Origin: CAZZGX01 sp964653715
GTDB taxonomy: Bacteria > Patescibacteriota > Minisyncoccia > Ryanbacterales > GWA2-47-10b
Direction: 5' to 3'
Length of the DNA stretch: 23,296 bases
Assembly: GCA_964653715.1 (NCBI GenBank)
Contig: CAZZGX010000025.1
Location: 1 to 23,296, forward strand
Under the pieces are notes generated by a model that made no database searches, was not told the origin of the DNA, and was given only the letters and a program-made list of their open reading frames with translations. The position numbers and the translations under genes are program-made. The stretch's first letter is position 1; each line of letters opens with the position of its first letter. Below, in pieces: positions 6,249-12,773 of the stretch.

Positions 6249-8396
6249 TTAACGGCGATGGGGGCGACGAGGTGGAGAGCTTCCGCGGTGAGCGGTTTCC
6301 TCGGGGGTTTCCCCAAGCGCTTTGATGGAAAGATTAATTCGTCCCAGATTATCGATTCCGATAATCTGCGCGGTGACCGTGTCCCCGAGGTTGAGGACAT
6401 CCGTTACTTTGCCAATGCGAATTTTAGAAATTTCAGAGATGTGAACAAGGCCTTCTTGGCGCGGCGCAATCTCCACCATGGCGCCAAAATCAAAAATCCG
6501 ACTGACTGTGCCAGTTACCGCTTCTCCAATTTCAAATTCTTTTATGATAGAGGCTATTTTTTCTTGAGCGCGTTTTGCCGATTCTTGGTTCTGCCCCGTA
6601 ATGTAGACTTGTCCCGTTTGCTCAATATCAATCCCGGCGCCGGTCTCCGCGATAATTTCGTTGATTACCTTGCCTCCGGGACCAATGATGTCTCGAATCT
6701 TATCGATAGGTACTGTCATGATAAGAACTCGCGGCGCGTGTGGCGAAAGCTCGGCGCGCGGTTGGGAGATCGCTTTTTTGAGTGTTTCCAAAATTGTAAA
6801 GCGCGCCTTTCGAGCGTCCGCGAGAGCATCGCGAAGAATATCGAGCGTTACGCCGTTGACTTTCACGTCCATTTGGACGGCGGTTACGCCCTCCGTGGTT
6901 CCCGCGGCCTTGAAATCCATATCGCCATGATGATCTTCAGGTCCTTGAATGTCGGTCAGTACTTTGTACCGACCCGTATCATCCATCATAAGCCCCATCG
7001 CAATACCTGCCACAGGTCGCGTGATGGGGACCCCCGCGTCCATAAGCGCGACCGTCGAGGCAGAGACAGAACCCATCGAGGACGAACCGTTTGAAGAAAG
7101 AGTTTCAGAAACAAGGCGAATGGTGTAGGGAAAAGTTTCTTTTGGAGGAATCACCGCCTCAAGCGCTTTTTCAGCAAGCGCTCCGTGACCGATCTCACGT
7201 CGCCCCGGCGAGCCCATGCGACCCGTCTCCCCTACCGAAAACGGAGGAAAGTTATAGTGATGCATAAAATGTTTGCGCGTCCGTATGTCCATGCCTTCAA
7301 TCAGAAGTTCATCTCCGGGCGCCCCGAGCGTTGCGACCGAAAGAATATGGGTGTCGCCTCGGAAAAAAAGTCCCGAGCCGTGCGTGCGCGGCAAGATCGC
7401 GGCTTCAGCAAAGAGAGGACGGATTTCGTTCATACGCCGACCATCAGGACGCTTTTCAGATTCGAGAATATTTTTGTGTATGATTGTGTCAATCGCCTCT
7501 TCAAAAAGATCAGACGTCGTTCCTTTTGAAAGAGTTGGGAACGTGGTTTTTTGTGCTTCAAACCATTCCTTTTTAAGATCTCCCAAAATTCGGTTCCGCT
7601 CAGTTTTCTCGGGCATATAGAGCACGTCTTTAAGTCGCGGTATAATGTGTTTTTCAAGAAGTGCGTTGATGTGGGCGGAGACCTCTTCAAACCGATGCTT
7701 TATTTTTTCCTTGCCCATCTCATCCGCGATTTTTTGCTGGAATTCATTTAAATGATTGATCTCGGCACGCGCCCTCTCAATTGCCTCAAGAAAAATTTCT
7801 TCCGGGATTTCTTTCGCTTTTCCTTCAAGCATATTTATGTGTCCGCTCCCGCCCGATACGACGAGATCGAGCACGCCCTCCAAGCGCTCCTTGTCGGTCG
7901 GATTGACGATTAGTTTTTCGCCTATTCTGCCGACACGGATTGCCGAAACGGGCCCTTTCCAAGGGATGTCCGAAGTTAAAACCGCGAGTGAAGCCGCAAG
8001 AATCGCGGGAATGTCCGGGCTATTTTCTTCATCAACGGAGAGCGTCAGTACCACTACCTGAACATCGTGGCGAATACGATGGTCAAAAAGGGGACGGAGC
8101 GTGCGGTCTATGAGCCGCGAGATCAAAATTGCTTCTTCAGACGGCCTCCCTTCGCGCCGGAGAAATCGAGAGCCAAGAATTTTTCCCGCGGCGTAAAACC
8201 TTTCCTCGTAGTCAACTGTCAGAGGAAAATACTCGACTGTCTCGCGAGGCGTGCTAGACATAACGGCCGTTGCGAGTACCAGCGTGTCCCCCATTCGGAC
8301 AAAAACCGAGCCAGAAGCTTGGGCGGCCATGGGATTGAATTCGGCAGTGATTTTCTTGCCATTACAAATCGTCTCGTAAATTTTGCGTTTGAACAT
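6249..8396 (-). CDS. pnp: Polyribonucleotide nucleotidyltransferase (PNPase)
   Basis: A complete 715-aa enzyme that degrades RNA 3'-5' with phosphate and can add tails. Domain order is standard: RNase PH domain 1 (about 10-140), helical linker (about 235-310), RNase PH domain 2 (about 318-535) with FFRGDTH at 344-350 and the active-site stretch DIQGPEDHHGDMDF at 482-495 (D488, D492, D494), KH domain (about 555-618, GPGG at 572-575) and S1 domain (about 622-694). The short tail TAHRGSSPPRRPHRR is basic, and much shorter than the RNase E-binding tails of some bacteria. The gene lies 5 bp after the NYN nuclease gene and belongs to the rpsO run, the same rpsO-pnp linkage as in Escherichia coli, where pnp mRNA is autoregulated. 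Confidence 0.97.
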   Translation of the reverse strand: MFKRKIYETICNGKKITAEFNPMAAQASGSVFVRMGDTLVLATAVMSSTPRETVEYFPLTVDYEERFYAAGKILGSRFLRREGRPSEEAILISRLIDRTLRPLFDHRIRHDVQVVVLTLSVDEENSPDIPAILAASLAVLTSDIPWKGPVSAIRVGRIGEKLIVNPTDKERLEGVLDLVVSGGSGHINMLEGKAKEIPEEIFLEAIERARAEINHLNEFQQKIADEMGKEKIKHRFEEVSAHINALLEKHIIPRLKDVLYMPEKTERNRILGDLKKEWFEAQKTTFPTLSKGTTSDLFEEAIDTIIHKNILESEKRPDGRRMNEIRPLFAEAAILPRTHGSGLFFRGDTHILSVATLGAPGDELLIEGMDIRTRKHFMHHYNFPPFSVGETGRMGSPGRREIGHGALAEKALEAVIPPKETFPYTIRLVSETLSSNGSSSMGSVSASTVALMDAGVPITRPVAGIAMGLMMDDTGRYKVLTDIQGPEDHHGDMDFKAAGTTEGVTAVQMDVKVNGVTLDILRDALADARKARFTILETLKKAISQPRAELSPHAPRVLIMTVPIDKIRDIIGPGGKVINEIIAETGAGIDIEQTGQVYITGQNQESAKRAQEKIASIIKEFEIGEAVTGTVSRIFDFGAMVEIAPRQEGLVHISEISKIRIGKVTDVLNLGDTVTAQIIGIDNLGRINLSIKALGETPEETAHRGSSPPRRPHRR

Positions 8397-8401
8397 ATTT
8401 T

Positions 8402-8920
8402 TTACTTGTTGGCGCGTGTCCGGAGTAGAAATTTGCCGGAGCTCGCTCCAAGATCGATGAATTCATCGGTCGCTTCTTTCAATTTGAGTGAGGCGCTCCG
8501 ATCAAAAGCCATGACCTCGACGCGCCGTCCGTTGTTTTGAAGATACTCGACAAGCGGAACAAAATCCCCGTCTCCCGAGCAGATGACGACGGTATCAACA
8601 ATCTCCGCGGTGCGGACCGCGTCAATCGTAAGGCCCACATCCCAGTCGGCTTTTTTGGCCCCGCTATAAAATTCCTGCAGTTCCTTGGCGCGCGTCTCAA
8701 TTCCGAGATTGACGAGCGCTTCGAAAAAAGCTTTTTCCTCACCGCCCTTAGTGGAGATTACATAGCCAAACGCGCGGATCAGGGCGCGCCCCGCCACGGC
8801 TGTTTTTAAAATTTCTTTAAAATTTACTCGCGCGCCAAAGAGACTTCGTGCTGAATGATAGAGATTCTGCGCGTCGATGAAAACAGCGACGCGCTGGTCT
8901 TTGTGCTTAATTAAATTCAT
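8402..8920 (-). CDS. NYN-domain (LabA/DUF88-type) putative ribonuclease
   Basis: A 172-aa single-domain protein with the acidic pattern of the NYN/PIN-like nuclease fold: D16 and N19 in VFIDAQNLY, D92/D94 and D100 in ADWDVGLTID, and D117/D119 in ICSGDGDF. A later LVEYLQNNGRRVEVMAF strand-helix unit fits LabA-type members. Metal-dependent RNA cleavage is predicted from the family and not proven by sequence. It lies exactly between rpsO and pnp: the rpsO stop TAA is followed at once by this gene's ATG, and pnp starts 5 bp after its stop. Tight coupling with a ribosomal protein and an exonuclease supports a role in RNA processing or decay. Confidence 0.9.
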   Translation of the reverse strand: MNLIKHKDQRVAVFIDAQNLYHSARSLFGARVNFKEILKTAVAGRALIRAFGYVISTKGGEEKAFFEALVNLGIETRAKELQEFYSGAKKADWDVGLTIDAVRTAEIVDTVVICSGDGDFVPLVEYLQNNGRRVEVMAFDRSASLKLKEATDEFIDLGASSGKFLLRTRANK

Positions 8921-9187
8921 TTATTTTTTTAAACCGAAACGCCGCCGCAGCTCTTGCAGTTTTTCCTGGTCTCCTTTTGAAAGGTACTCAAGAAGCGTTT
9001 TTCGTTTTGCTACCATTTTTAAAAGTCCGTGGCGAGAGTGGTTGTCCTTCTTGAATTCTTTGAGGTGGTCGGTAAGCCGCGCGATCTGCTCGTTTAAAAT
9101 GGCGATCTGGACCTCTGAAGAACCCGTATCTTTATCGTGGGTCTTGTGTTTTTCGATTATTTTCTGTTTTGCCTTCGTCGGAATCAT
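8921..9187 (-). CDS. rpsO: 30S ribosomal protein S15 (uS15)
   Basis: An 88-aa protein, the usual length. It contains the S15 signature DTGSSEVQIAILNEQIARLT and HLKEFKKDNHSRHGLL followed by KMVAKRKTLLEYL. S15 binds the central domain of 16S rRNA early in 30S assembly, and in several bacteria it controls its own mRNA. It is the first gene of the rpsO-NYN-pnp run. The ATG at 9187 is 7 nt after a TAAAAT -10, leaving little or no leader, so the leader-RNA autoregulation known from E. coli is unlikely in the same form. Confidence 0.98.
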   Translation of the reverse strand: MIPTKAKQKIIEKHKTHDKDTGSSEVQIAILNEQIARLTDHLKEFKKDNHSRHGLLKMVAKRKTLLEYLSKGDQEKLQELRRRFGLKK

Positions 9188-9194
9188 AACATCT

Positions 9195-9224
9195 ATTTTA
9201 GCATAGAAACCCCATTCGAAGCAA
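9195..9224 (-). promoter_or_regulatory. Promoter of the rpsO-NYN-pnp run
   Basis: TTGCTT (9224-9219) and TAAAAT (9200-9195) are 18 bp apart on the minus strand, and the -10 is preceded by TGC (extended -10). The rpsO ATG follows after 7 nt. Confidence 0.55.
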
Positions 9225-9264
9225 GAGCAGTGACGTGGTATGCTGATATTGTGCGACCTTAACT

Positions 9265-10143
9265 ATGAATATTCAAAAATCACTGCGCGAATTTTTCGAA
9301 GATTTGGAACTCGCGCGCGGGCGTTCACAGAAAACAATAGACAACTATCAGCGCTACCTCACGCGTTTTTTTAAGGAGTCCGGAGTCAAGGATGTTGCCA
9401 GCATCAGCGAAGAAAGCGTGCGAACGTTTCGCCTCAAGATGAATCGCGATAAGCTCTCGGCAAAAACGCGCAATTACCATCTGATAGCGCTCCGGCAATT
9501 TTTAAAATATTTGGCGCGCCACGGCGCGCCATCGCTGGCGCCAGAAAAAATTGAGCTCGCGCGTCTTACCGAACGCGATATCGACGTCCCGCCAATCGAA
9601 GACCTCGATCGTCTCCTTGCCGCTCCGTCGTCTTCCACGCTCCGAGGCCTTCGCGATCGTGCGATTCTCGAGCTTCTTTTCTCAACAGGACTTCGGGTTT
9701 CGGAGCTTGCCTCGCTCAACCGGGACTCAATAGATTTCAAGCGCGATGAATTTTCAATCCGCGGCAAGGGAGGGAAAATTCGAATTGTTTTTTTGTCGGG
9801 TCGTGCCAAAAACGCGGTCCGCGCGTATCTTACAAAGCGCTCGGATATCAAGGAGTCACTATTTGCGGGCTCACAGAAAAATCCAGATCGCTTGAGTCCT
9901 CGTCAGATCGAGCGGCTCACTCGGCGTTACAGCATTGCGGCTGGTATCGCCCGAAAAGTGACGCCGCATACATTGCGGCATCTTTTTGCCACCGATCTTT
10001 TACTCAACGGCGCCGACCTCCGCTCGGTGCAGGCGCTCTTGGGGCACTCTTCCATTACTACGACGCAAATCTACACTCATCTGACAAACCGCCAACTTCA
10101 GGAAGTTCACAAAGCATTTCATGGCAAACAAAGAAAGAAATAA
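9265..10143 (+). CDS. xerD: Xer-type tyrosine recombinase
   Basis: A 292-aa protein, the normal size for XerC/XerD. The N-terminal core-binding domain (about 1-90) starts SLREFFEDLELARGRSQKTI. The catalytic domain shows the full set: R144 in TGLRVSEL, K168 in RGKGGK, H235 and R238 in PHTLRH, H261 in LGHSS and nucleophile Y270 in TQIYTH. Xer enzymes resolve chromosome dimers at dif with FtsK; with only one seen here, it could act alone, as XerH does, or have a partner elsewhere. No dif-like site is clear in the window. Nothing marks it as a phage or island integrase, and length and composition match the housekeeping neighbours. The start has no clear ribosome-binding site. Confidence 0.93.
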   Translation: MNIQKSLREFFEDLELARGRSQKTIDNYQRYLTRFFKESGVKDVASISEESVRTFRLKMNRDKLSAKTRNYHLIALRQFLKYLARHGAPSLAPEKIELARLTERDIDVPPIEDLDRLLAAPSSSTLRGLRDRAILELLFSTGLRVSELASLNRDSIDFKRDEFSIRGKGGKIRIVFLSGRAKNAVRAYLTKRSDIKESLFAGSQKNPDRLSPRQIERLTRRYSIAAGIARKVTPHTLRHLFATDLLLNGADLRSVQALLGHSSITTTQIYTHLTNRQLQEVHKAFHGKQRKK

Positions 10144-10175
10144 AAAAATGAGGGGTCGACTTCTGTCGACCCCTC
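10142..10175 (-). terminator. Rho-independent terminator of the small minus-strand unit
   Basis: A perfect 11-bp stem GAGGGGTCGAC/GTCGACCCCTC (10150-10160 with 10165-10175) and a 4-nt loop. Read on the minus strand it is followed by a run of T (10148-10142), so it ends minus-strand transcription. On the plus strand, after xerD, no T-run follows. Confidence 0.85.
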
Positions 10176-10187
10176 TCACTGCGTTTT

Positions 10188-10376
10188 CTACAGTTGTGCT
10201 TGCGGTTCCGCCGCGACGGTGATGGTGACCGGCTCCCCACCGTCTGCTGGCCGGCGCCTACGGAGCACAACGACCATTTTTCGCATGGGTTTCCCTCCAG
10301 CCTCCTTTCTGTGCCTCCAGTGGCTTCTGCCTGCGTAGCAGGCGTGGTTGAGGTTCTGTTCCATTGTGCGTCCCAT
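10188..10376 (-). CDS. Small basic protein with two nested in-frame starts, unknown
   Basis: From ATG 10376 the frame codes 62 aa starting MGRTMEQNLNHACYAGRS. AAAGGAGGAG lies just upstream and is an exceptionally strong Shine-Dalgarno sequence for this window. A second in-frame ATG at 10286 is preceded by GGAGGG with 6-nt spacing and would give 32 aa (MRKMVVVLRRRRPADGGEPV, then TITVAAEPQAQL). The frame lies between a near-perfect promoter (10481-10509) and a terminator (10142-10175), so the unit is clearly transcribed. No family is recognised. The transcript is GC-rich and full of inverted repeats, so it may instead be, or also be, a structured RNA of about 330 nt. Confidence 0.5.
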   Translation of the reverse strand: MGRTMEQNLNHACYAGRSHWRHRKEAGGKPMRKMVVVLRRRRPADGGEPVTITVAAEPQAQL

Positions 10377-10393
10377 GCTCTCCTCCTTTGCAC

Positions 10394-10418
10394 ATGAGAG
10401 ACCTCCATGGCCTCTCAT
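10394..10418 (-). promoter_or_regulatory. Leader hairpin upstream of the small minus-strand frame
   Basis: ATGAGAGGCC and GGTCTCTCAT form a 10-bp stem (one G-U pair) with a 5-nt loop. The stem ends 7 bases before the strong Shine-Dalgarno of the frame at 10376, where it could modulate translation or stabilise the 5' end. Confidence 0.5.
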
Positions 10419-10480
10419 ACATCCTTCTTTAATCTACTTAAATAGAAGTGTCTTTGGCAACACGTTACTCTGCAAAAAAC

Positions 10481-10509
10481 ATTATATTATATATACCCTA
10501 TTCTGTCAA
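10481..10509 (-). promoter_or_regulatory. Consensus sigma-70 promoter of the small minus-strand unit
   Basis: Perfect TTGACA (10509-10504), exactly 17 bp, perfect TATAAT (10486-10481) on the minus strand. The expected start is near 10474, giving a leader of about 100 nt before the ATG at 10376. It is the strongest promoter visible in the window and is back to back with the promoter at 10529-10557. Confidence 0.85.
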
Positions 10510-10528
10510 TACCCCTCCAGAGATTCGC

Positions 10529-10557
10529 TTGACTTTTAGACTTGTTTCTAGTATAAT
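10529..10557 (+). promoter_or_regulatory. Promoter of the two-gene membrane module
   Basis: TTGACT (10529-10534), 17 bp, perfect TATAAT (10552-10557). Transcription would start near 10564, leaving a leader of about 57 nt that ends in the purine-rich ribosome-binding site GGGAGAGAGGA. Confidence 0.8.
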
Positions 10558-10620
10558 TGGCAACGGTTTCTTTAACAGTCTACTTCTAAACGAAAACCCG
10601 CAAGGGAGAGAGGACAAAGA

Positions 10621-11355
10621 ATGGCAGATCAAGCAGAAGGAACACGGGGGACTGGGAATCTCATCCAGACCCTTATCACCGCGTACTTCCATGGGCCGGC
10701 ATCCGCCGCCCGGGGAGCGATCGCGGATGTCGCGGCGCGTGAACTCGGATTCACGCCAGAAGGATTTTTCGAATGGTGGCGTCCGGATCCAGGAGAAAGC
10801 TTTTTTTCGGTCGGAAACCTGACGAAGGCATTTGCAGTAGCCGCCGCACTTCTTGGCTACCGCCACGTTGACCCTTTCCCCCAAAGCCGCGAAGACAACT
10901 ACGCCGTGTATGGAACAGGCGCGGTTCTTCTTCTCCTTCTGCTCGCACGACAGTCTGGAGCAGTGGGAACGCAGTTTGCTGGTTTTGAAGGGAAAATTTT
11001 TGAGGAGGTGCTCAAACTTTACAAAGACAACCCCGAAAAGACGCTTCAAATGATGCAGTGGTTTCAGCAGCTTCCGCGTGATCGTGAAACTCGTTTTCGC
11101 GAGCTCACGCGAGGTCTCAAGGAATGGGACGGCTTAGTGAAGTTTCTGGAAAAAAACGAGATCCGCGAACAGTTCGAAAAACTCCTCGGAGATTTCATTT
11201 CCGAGGCAGAGCGAGCGGACTTGCTACTTCGCAGAGCGGTTCCTTTCACTACACACCTCACGACTTTTTTCTCTAAGATCGACGAAGGCGCCAAGAAACT
11301 CGTGCCGCGCGTTGTCGAGGCGGCTGACCGTCTCTATGGAAAGGGGATTCGGTAA
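10621..11355 (+). CDS. Unrecognised protein, first gene of a two-gene module
   Basis: A 244-aa protein of no family I recognise. Visible parts are a polar N-terminus (about 1-60) with a Trp-rich patch (FFEWWRPDPGESFF, about 49-62), a hydrophobic pair of segments at about 66-80 and 94-112 (VYGTGAVLLLLLLA), and a long charged helical C-terminal half (about 120-244) dense in Lys, Glu, Arg and Leu. This could be a membrane-associated protein with a helical cytoplasmic domain. It has a good Shine-Dalgarno (AGAGGA, 6 nt before ATG) and a near-consensus promoter with a real leader, unlike most genes here. Its stop TAA shares a base with the ATG of the next gene (TAATG), so the two are translationally coupled and their products probably act together. 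Confidence 0.8.
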   Translation: MADQAEGTRGTGNLIQTLITAYFHGPASAARGAIADVAARELGFTPEGFFEWWRPDPGESFFSVGNLTKAFAVAAALLGYRHVDPFPQSREDNYAVYGTGAVLLLLLLARQSGAVGTQFAGFEGKIFEEVLKLYKDNPEKTLQMMQWFQQLPRDRETRFRELTRGLKEWDGLVKFLEKNEIREQFEKLLGDFISEAERADLLLRRAVPFTTHLTTFFSKIDEGAKKLVPRVVEAADRLYGKGIR

Positions 11356-12473
11356 TGTTTGACCTTCTCACGGCTATCTACGATGAGATCCTTAGACCGG
11401 GTTACCGTAGGGCAGATCGCACACTACGAAACGTACTGCTATTCCTTATCGCGTGGCCGTTTGTTATGGCCACCGTATCGAGATGGGCGCCCCAGTTCGT
11501 AACCAGCATCTTCGCGTTCGGCCCGCTCATCGCCCTCGCGTGGGTCTTAATCTATGTAGTGGGACCCGTGATCGTCGGGGGTGCTGTGGTATTCAGCGCG
11601 ACGCGAGGGCTTGTAATATTTGTCATGGCTCTTGCTGCGATCGAGTCAGCGATCGGGATTTACTTCACAATTATCCCGGTCTACACGTGGGATGTCGCCC
11701 CGTTAGCACTTCTTGTCGGGGCGACTCTTTTTCTGATGTGGCCGAGCGCGGTATTTAGAACATTGGGCGCTCTATCCCTTCTTCTCATCCCACTTTTTGT
11801 CTGGTTACTTTTTCTGATGGCAACGACAGAAGAACAGCGCAATGCCTGGTTGGTTTTTTTCTCCCTGTGGGCCCAATCTTTGCTACCAACTACGGCGGTT
11901 ACGATCCCTCCCATCGACCTTTCCGGTCTTCAAGGAGTTCCTTGGTTGCCATGGGTCTTCATCATCGCCGCTTTCCTCGGACTTCTCTGGTTGCTACCAC
12001 TACCAATCAAAGTGGCAGCGCTTCTGCTGGCATTGACCCTAGGAGCTTGTTACTTGCAAGACAGGGATGCTGTGGGTCGCTGGACCGAGGCGCAACCGAG
12101 TCCGGACCAAGCGGCATACGTCGCGCCTCAAACGCGGGAGTACAATGAGCTGATTCGCAAAACAAAGACAGGTTCGCTCGTCGAATACAACTTCTCGGTA
12201 TTCCCGGGCGAGACGGTCGGCTTCGATGTTTCGATCACTGGTCAGCGATGGACTTTGCACAAGCTGTCCAATTCTGGCGAAACCATCCTGACCCTCTGGG
12301 ATCACCGGTGGAATATGGTTTACCGCGGGACGATGAAAAGGCTAAATACCAACGTCCACGGGAGCTATCTGGATATTATGTTGACGCAGACCGGTGAGCT
12401 TGGGTACTATATGCTGTCCATTTACAAGGACATCGATCCATTTACCCACGACGACCGGGCGGGCGCTGGGTAA
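11355..12473 (+). CDS. Unrecognised polytopic membrane protein with C-terminal soluble domain
   Basis: A 372-aa protein. About eight hydrophobic segments lie between residues 24 and 233 (roughly 24-42, 48-69, 71-84, 86-108, 114-130, 133-155, 197-214 and 217-234). A soluble domain of about 138 aa follows, rich in aromatic and beta-type sequence (for example YNFSVFPGETVGFDVSITGQ and the closing GYYMLSIYKD). The C-terminal domain could be a beta-sandwich sensor or ligand-binding part on either face of the membrane; this is a guess. I recognise no family. It starts in a 1-nt overlap with the preceding gene and ends 29 bp before a strong terminator, so the operon contains only these two genes. Confidence 0.8.
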   Translation: MFDLLTAIYDEILRPGYRRADRTLRNVLLFLIAWPFVMATVSRWAPQFVTSIFAFGPLIALAWVLIYVVGPVIVGGAVVFSATRGLVIFVMALAAIESAIGIYFTIIPVYTWDVAPLALLVGATLFLMWPSAVFRTLGALSLLLIPLFVWLLFLMATTEEQRNAWLVFFSLWAQSLLPTTAVTIPPIDLSGLQGVPWLPWVFIIAAFLGLLWLLPLPIKVAALLLALTLGACYLQDRDAVGRWTEAQPSPDQAAYVAPQTREYNELIRKTKTGSLVEYNFSVFPGETVGFDVSITGQRWTLHKLSNSGETILTLWDHRWNMVYRGTMKRLNTNVHGSYLDIMLTQTGELGYYMLSIYKDIDPFTHDDRAGAG

Positions 12474-12502
12474 GCAGAAAGGAGTAGATAAATGAAGGCA
12501 GT

Positions 12503-12535
12503 AAGGCGTCCGCGGAAAACCACGGACGCCTTTTT
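12503..12535 (+). terminator. Rho-independent terminator of the two-gene module
   Basis: AAGGCGTCCG (12503-12512) pairs perfectly with CGGACGCCTT (12523-12532) around a 10-nt loop, followed by TTTTT. Confidence 0.88.
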
Positions 12536-12543
12536 CATTTTGA

Positions 12544-12572
12544 TTTTCAGAATACCGATTTTGTGGTATAAG
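12544..12572 (+). promoter_or_regulatory. Putative promoter of the tRNA-Arg/tRNA-Lys unit
   Basis: TTTTCA (12544-12549), 17 bp, TATAAG (12567-12572). The tRNA-Arg gene begins 12 bp further on. Confidence 0.5.
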
Positions 12573-12584
12573 AATAGTGGTTTT

Positions 12585-12656
12585 GTCCTCGTGGTGAAAC
12601 GGATATCACGACTGGCTTCGGACCAGTTATTGGGGGTTCGAATCCCTCCGAGGACG
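12585..12656 (+). tRNA. tRNA-Arg (anticodon TCG)
   Basis: Acceptor GTCCTCG/CGAGGAC is perfect. D-stem GTGA/TCAC, anticodon stem ACTGG/CCAGT with loop CTTCGGA (anticodon TCG at 12618-12620), and T-arm GGGGG-TTCGAAT-CCCTC. The 3' CCA is not encoded. Confidence 0.95.
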
Positions 12657-12657
12657 C

Positions 12658-12730
12658 CCGCCCGTAGCTCAGCTGGTAGAGCAGTTGCCTCTTAAGCAAA
12701 CGGTCGCAGGTTCGAACCCTGCCGGGCGGA
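12658..12730 (+). tRNA. tRNA-Lys (anticodon CTT)
   Basis: Acceptor CCGCCCG/CGGGCGG, D-stem GCTC/GAGC, anticodon loop CTCTTAA (anticodon CTT) on a stem with one end mismatch, and T-arm GCAGG-TTCGAAC-CCTGC. It starts one base after the tRNA-Arg gene. CCA is not encoded. An 8-bp inverted repeat (12728-12735 with 12743-12750) overlaps its 3' end and could aid termination or processing. Confidence 0.95.
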
Positions 12731-12773
12731 TTATGTCAGGGGCATAATCCGCGGCCTGTCACATTAGACACTC

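Noticed and set aside
6111..7094. Plus-strand open frame of 327 codons opposite pnp
   Set aside because: It is fully antisense to a clear PNPase gene, has no start signals or family features, and arises from the codon bias of pnp.
9265..10143. Xer-type recombinase as the integrase of a mobile element
   Set aside because: It has the length and motif set of a housekeeping Xer protein. No flanking attachment repeats, phage genes or excision genes are nearby.
12492..12695. 67-codon frame with AAAGGAG before its ATG
   Set aside because: It runs through a strong terminator and then through the tRNA-Arg gene into tRNA-Lys. A very short leader-type peptide before the terminator cannot be excluded, but the frame as a whole is not a gene.
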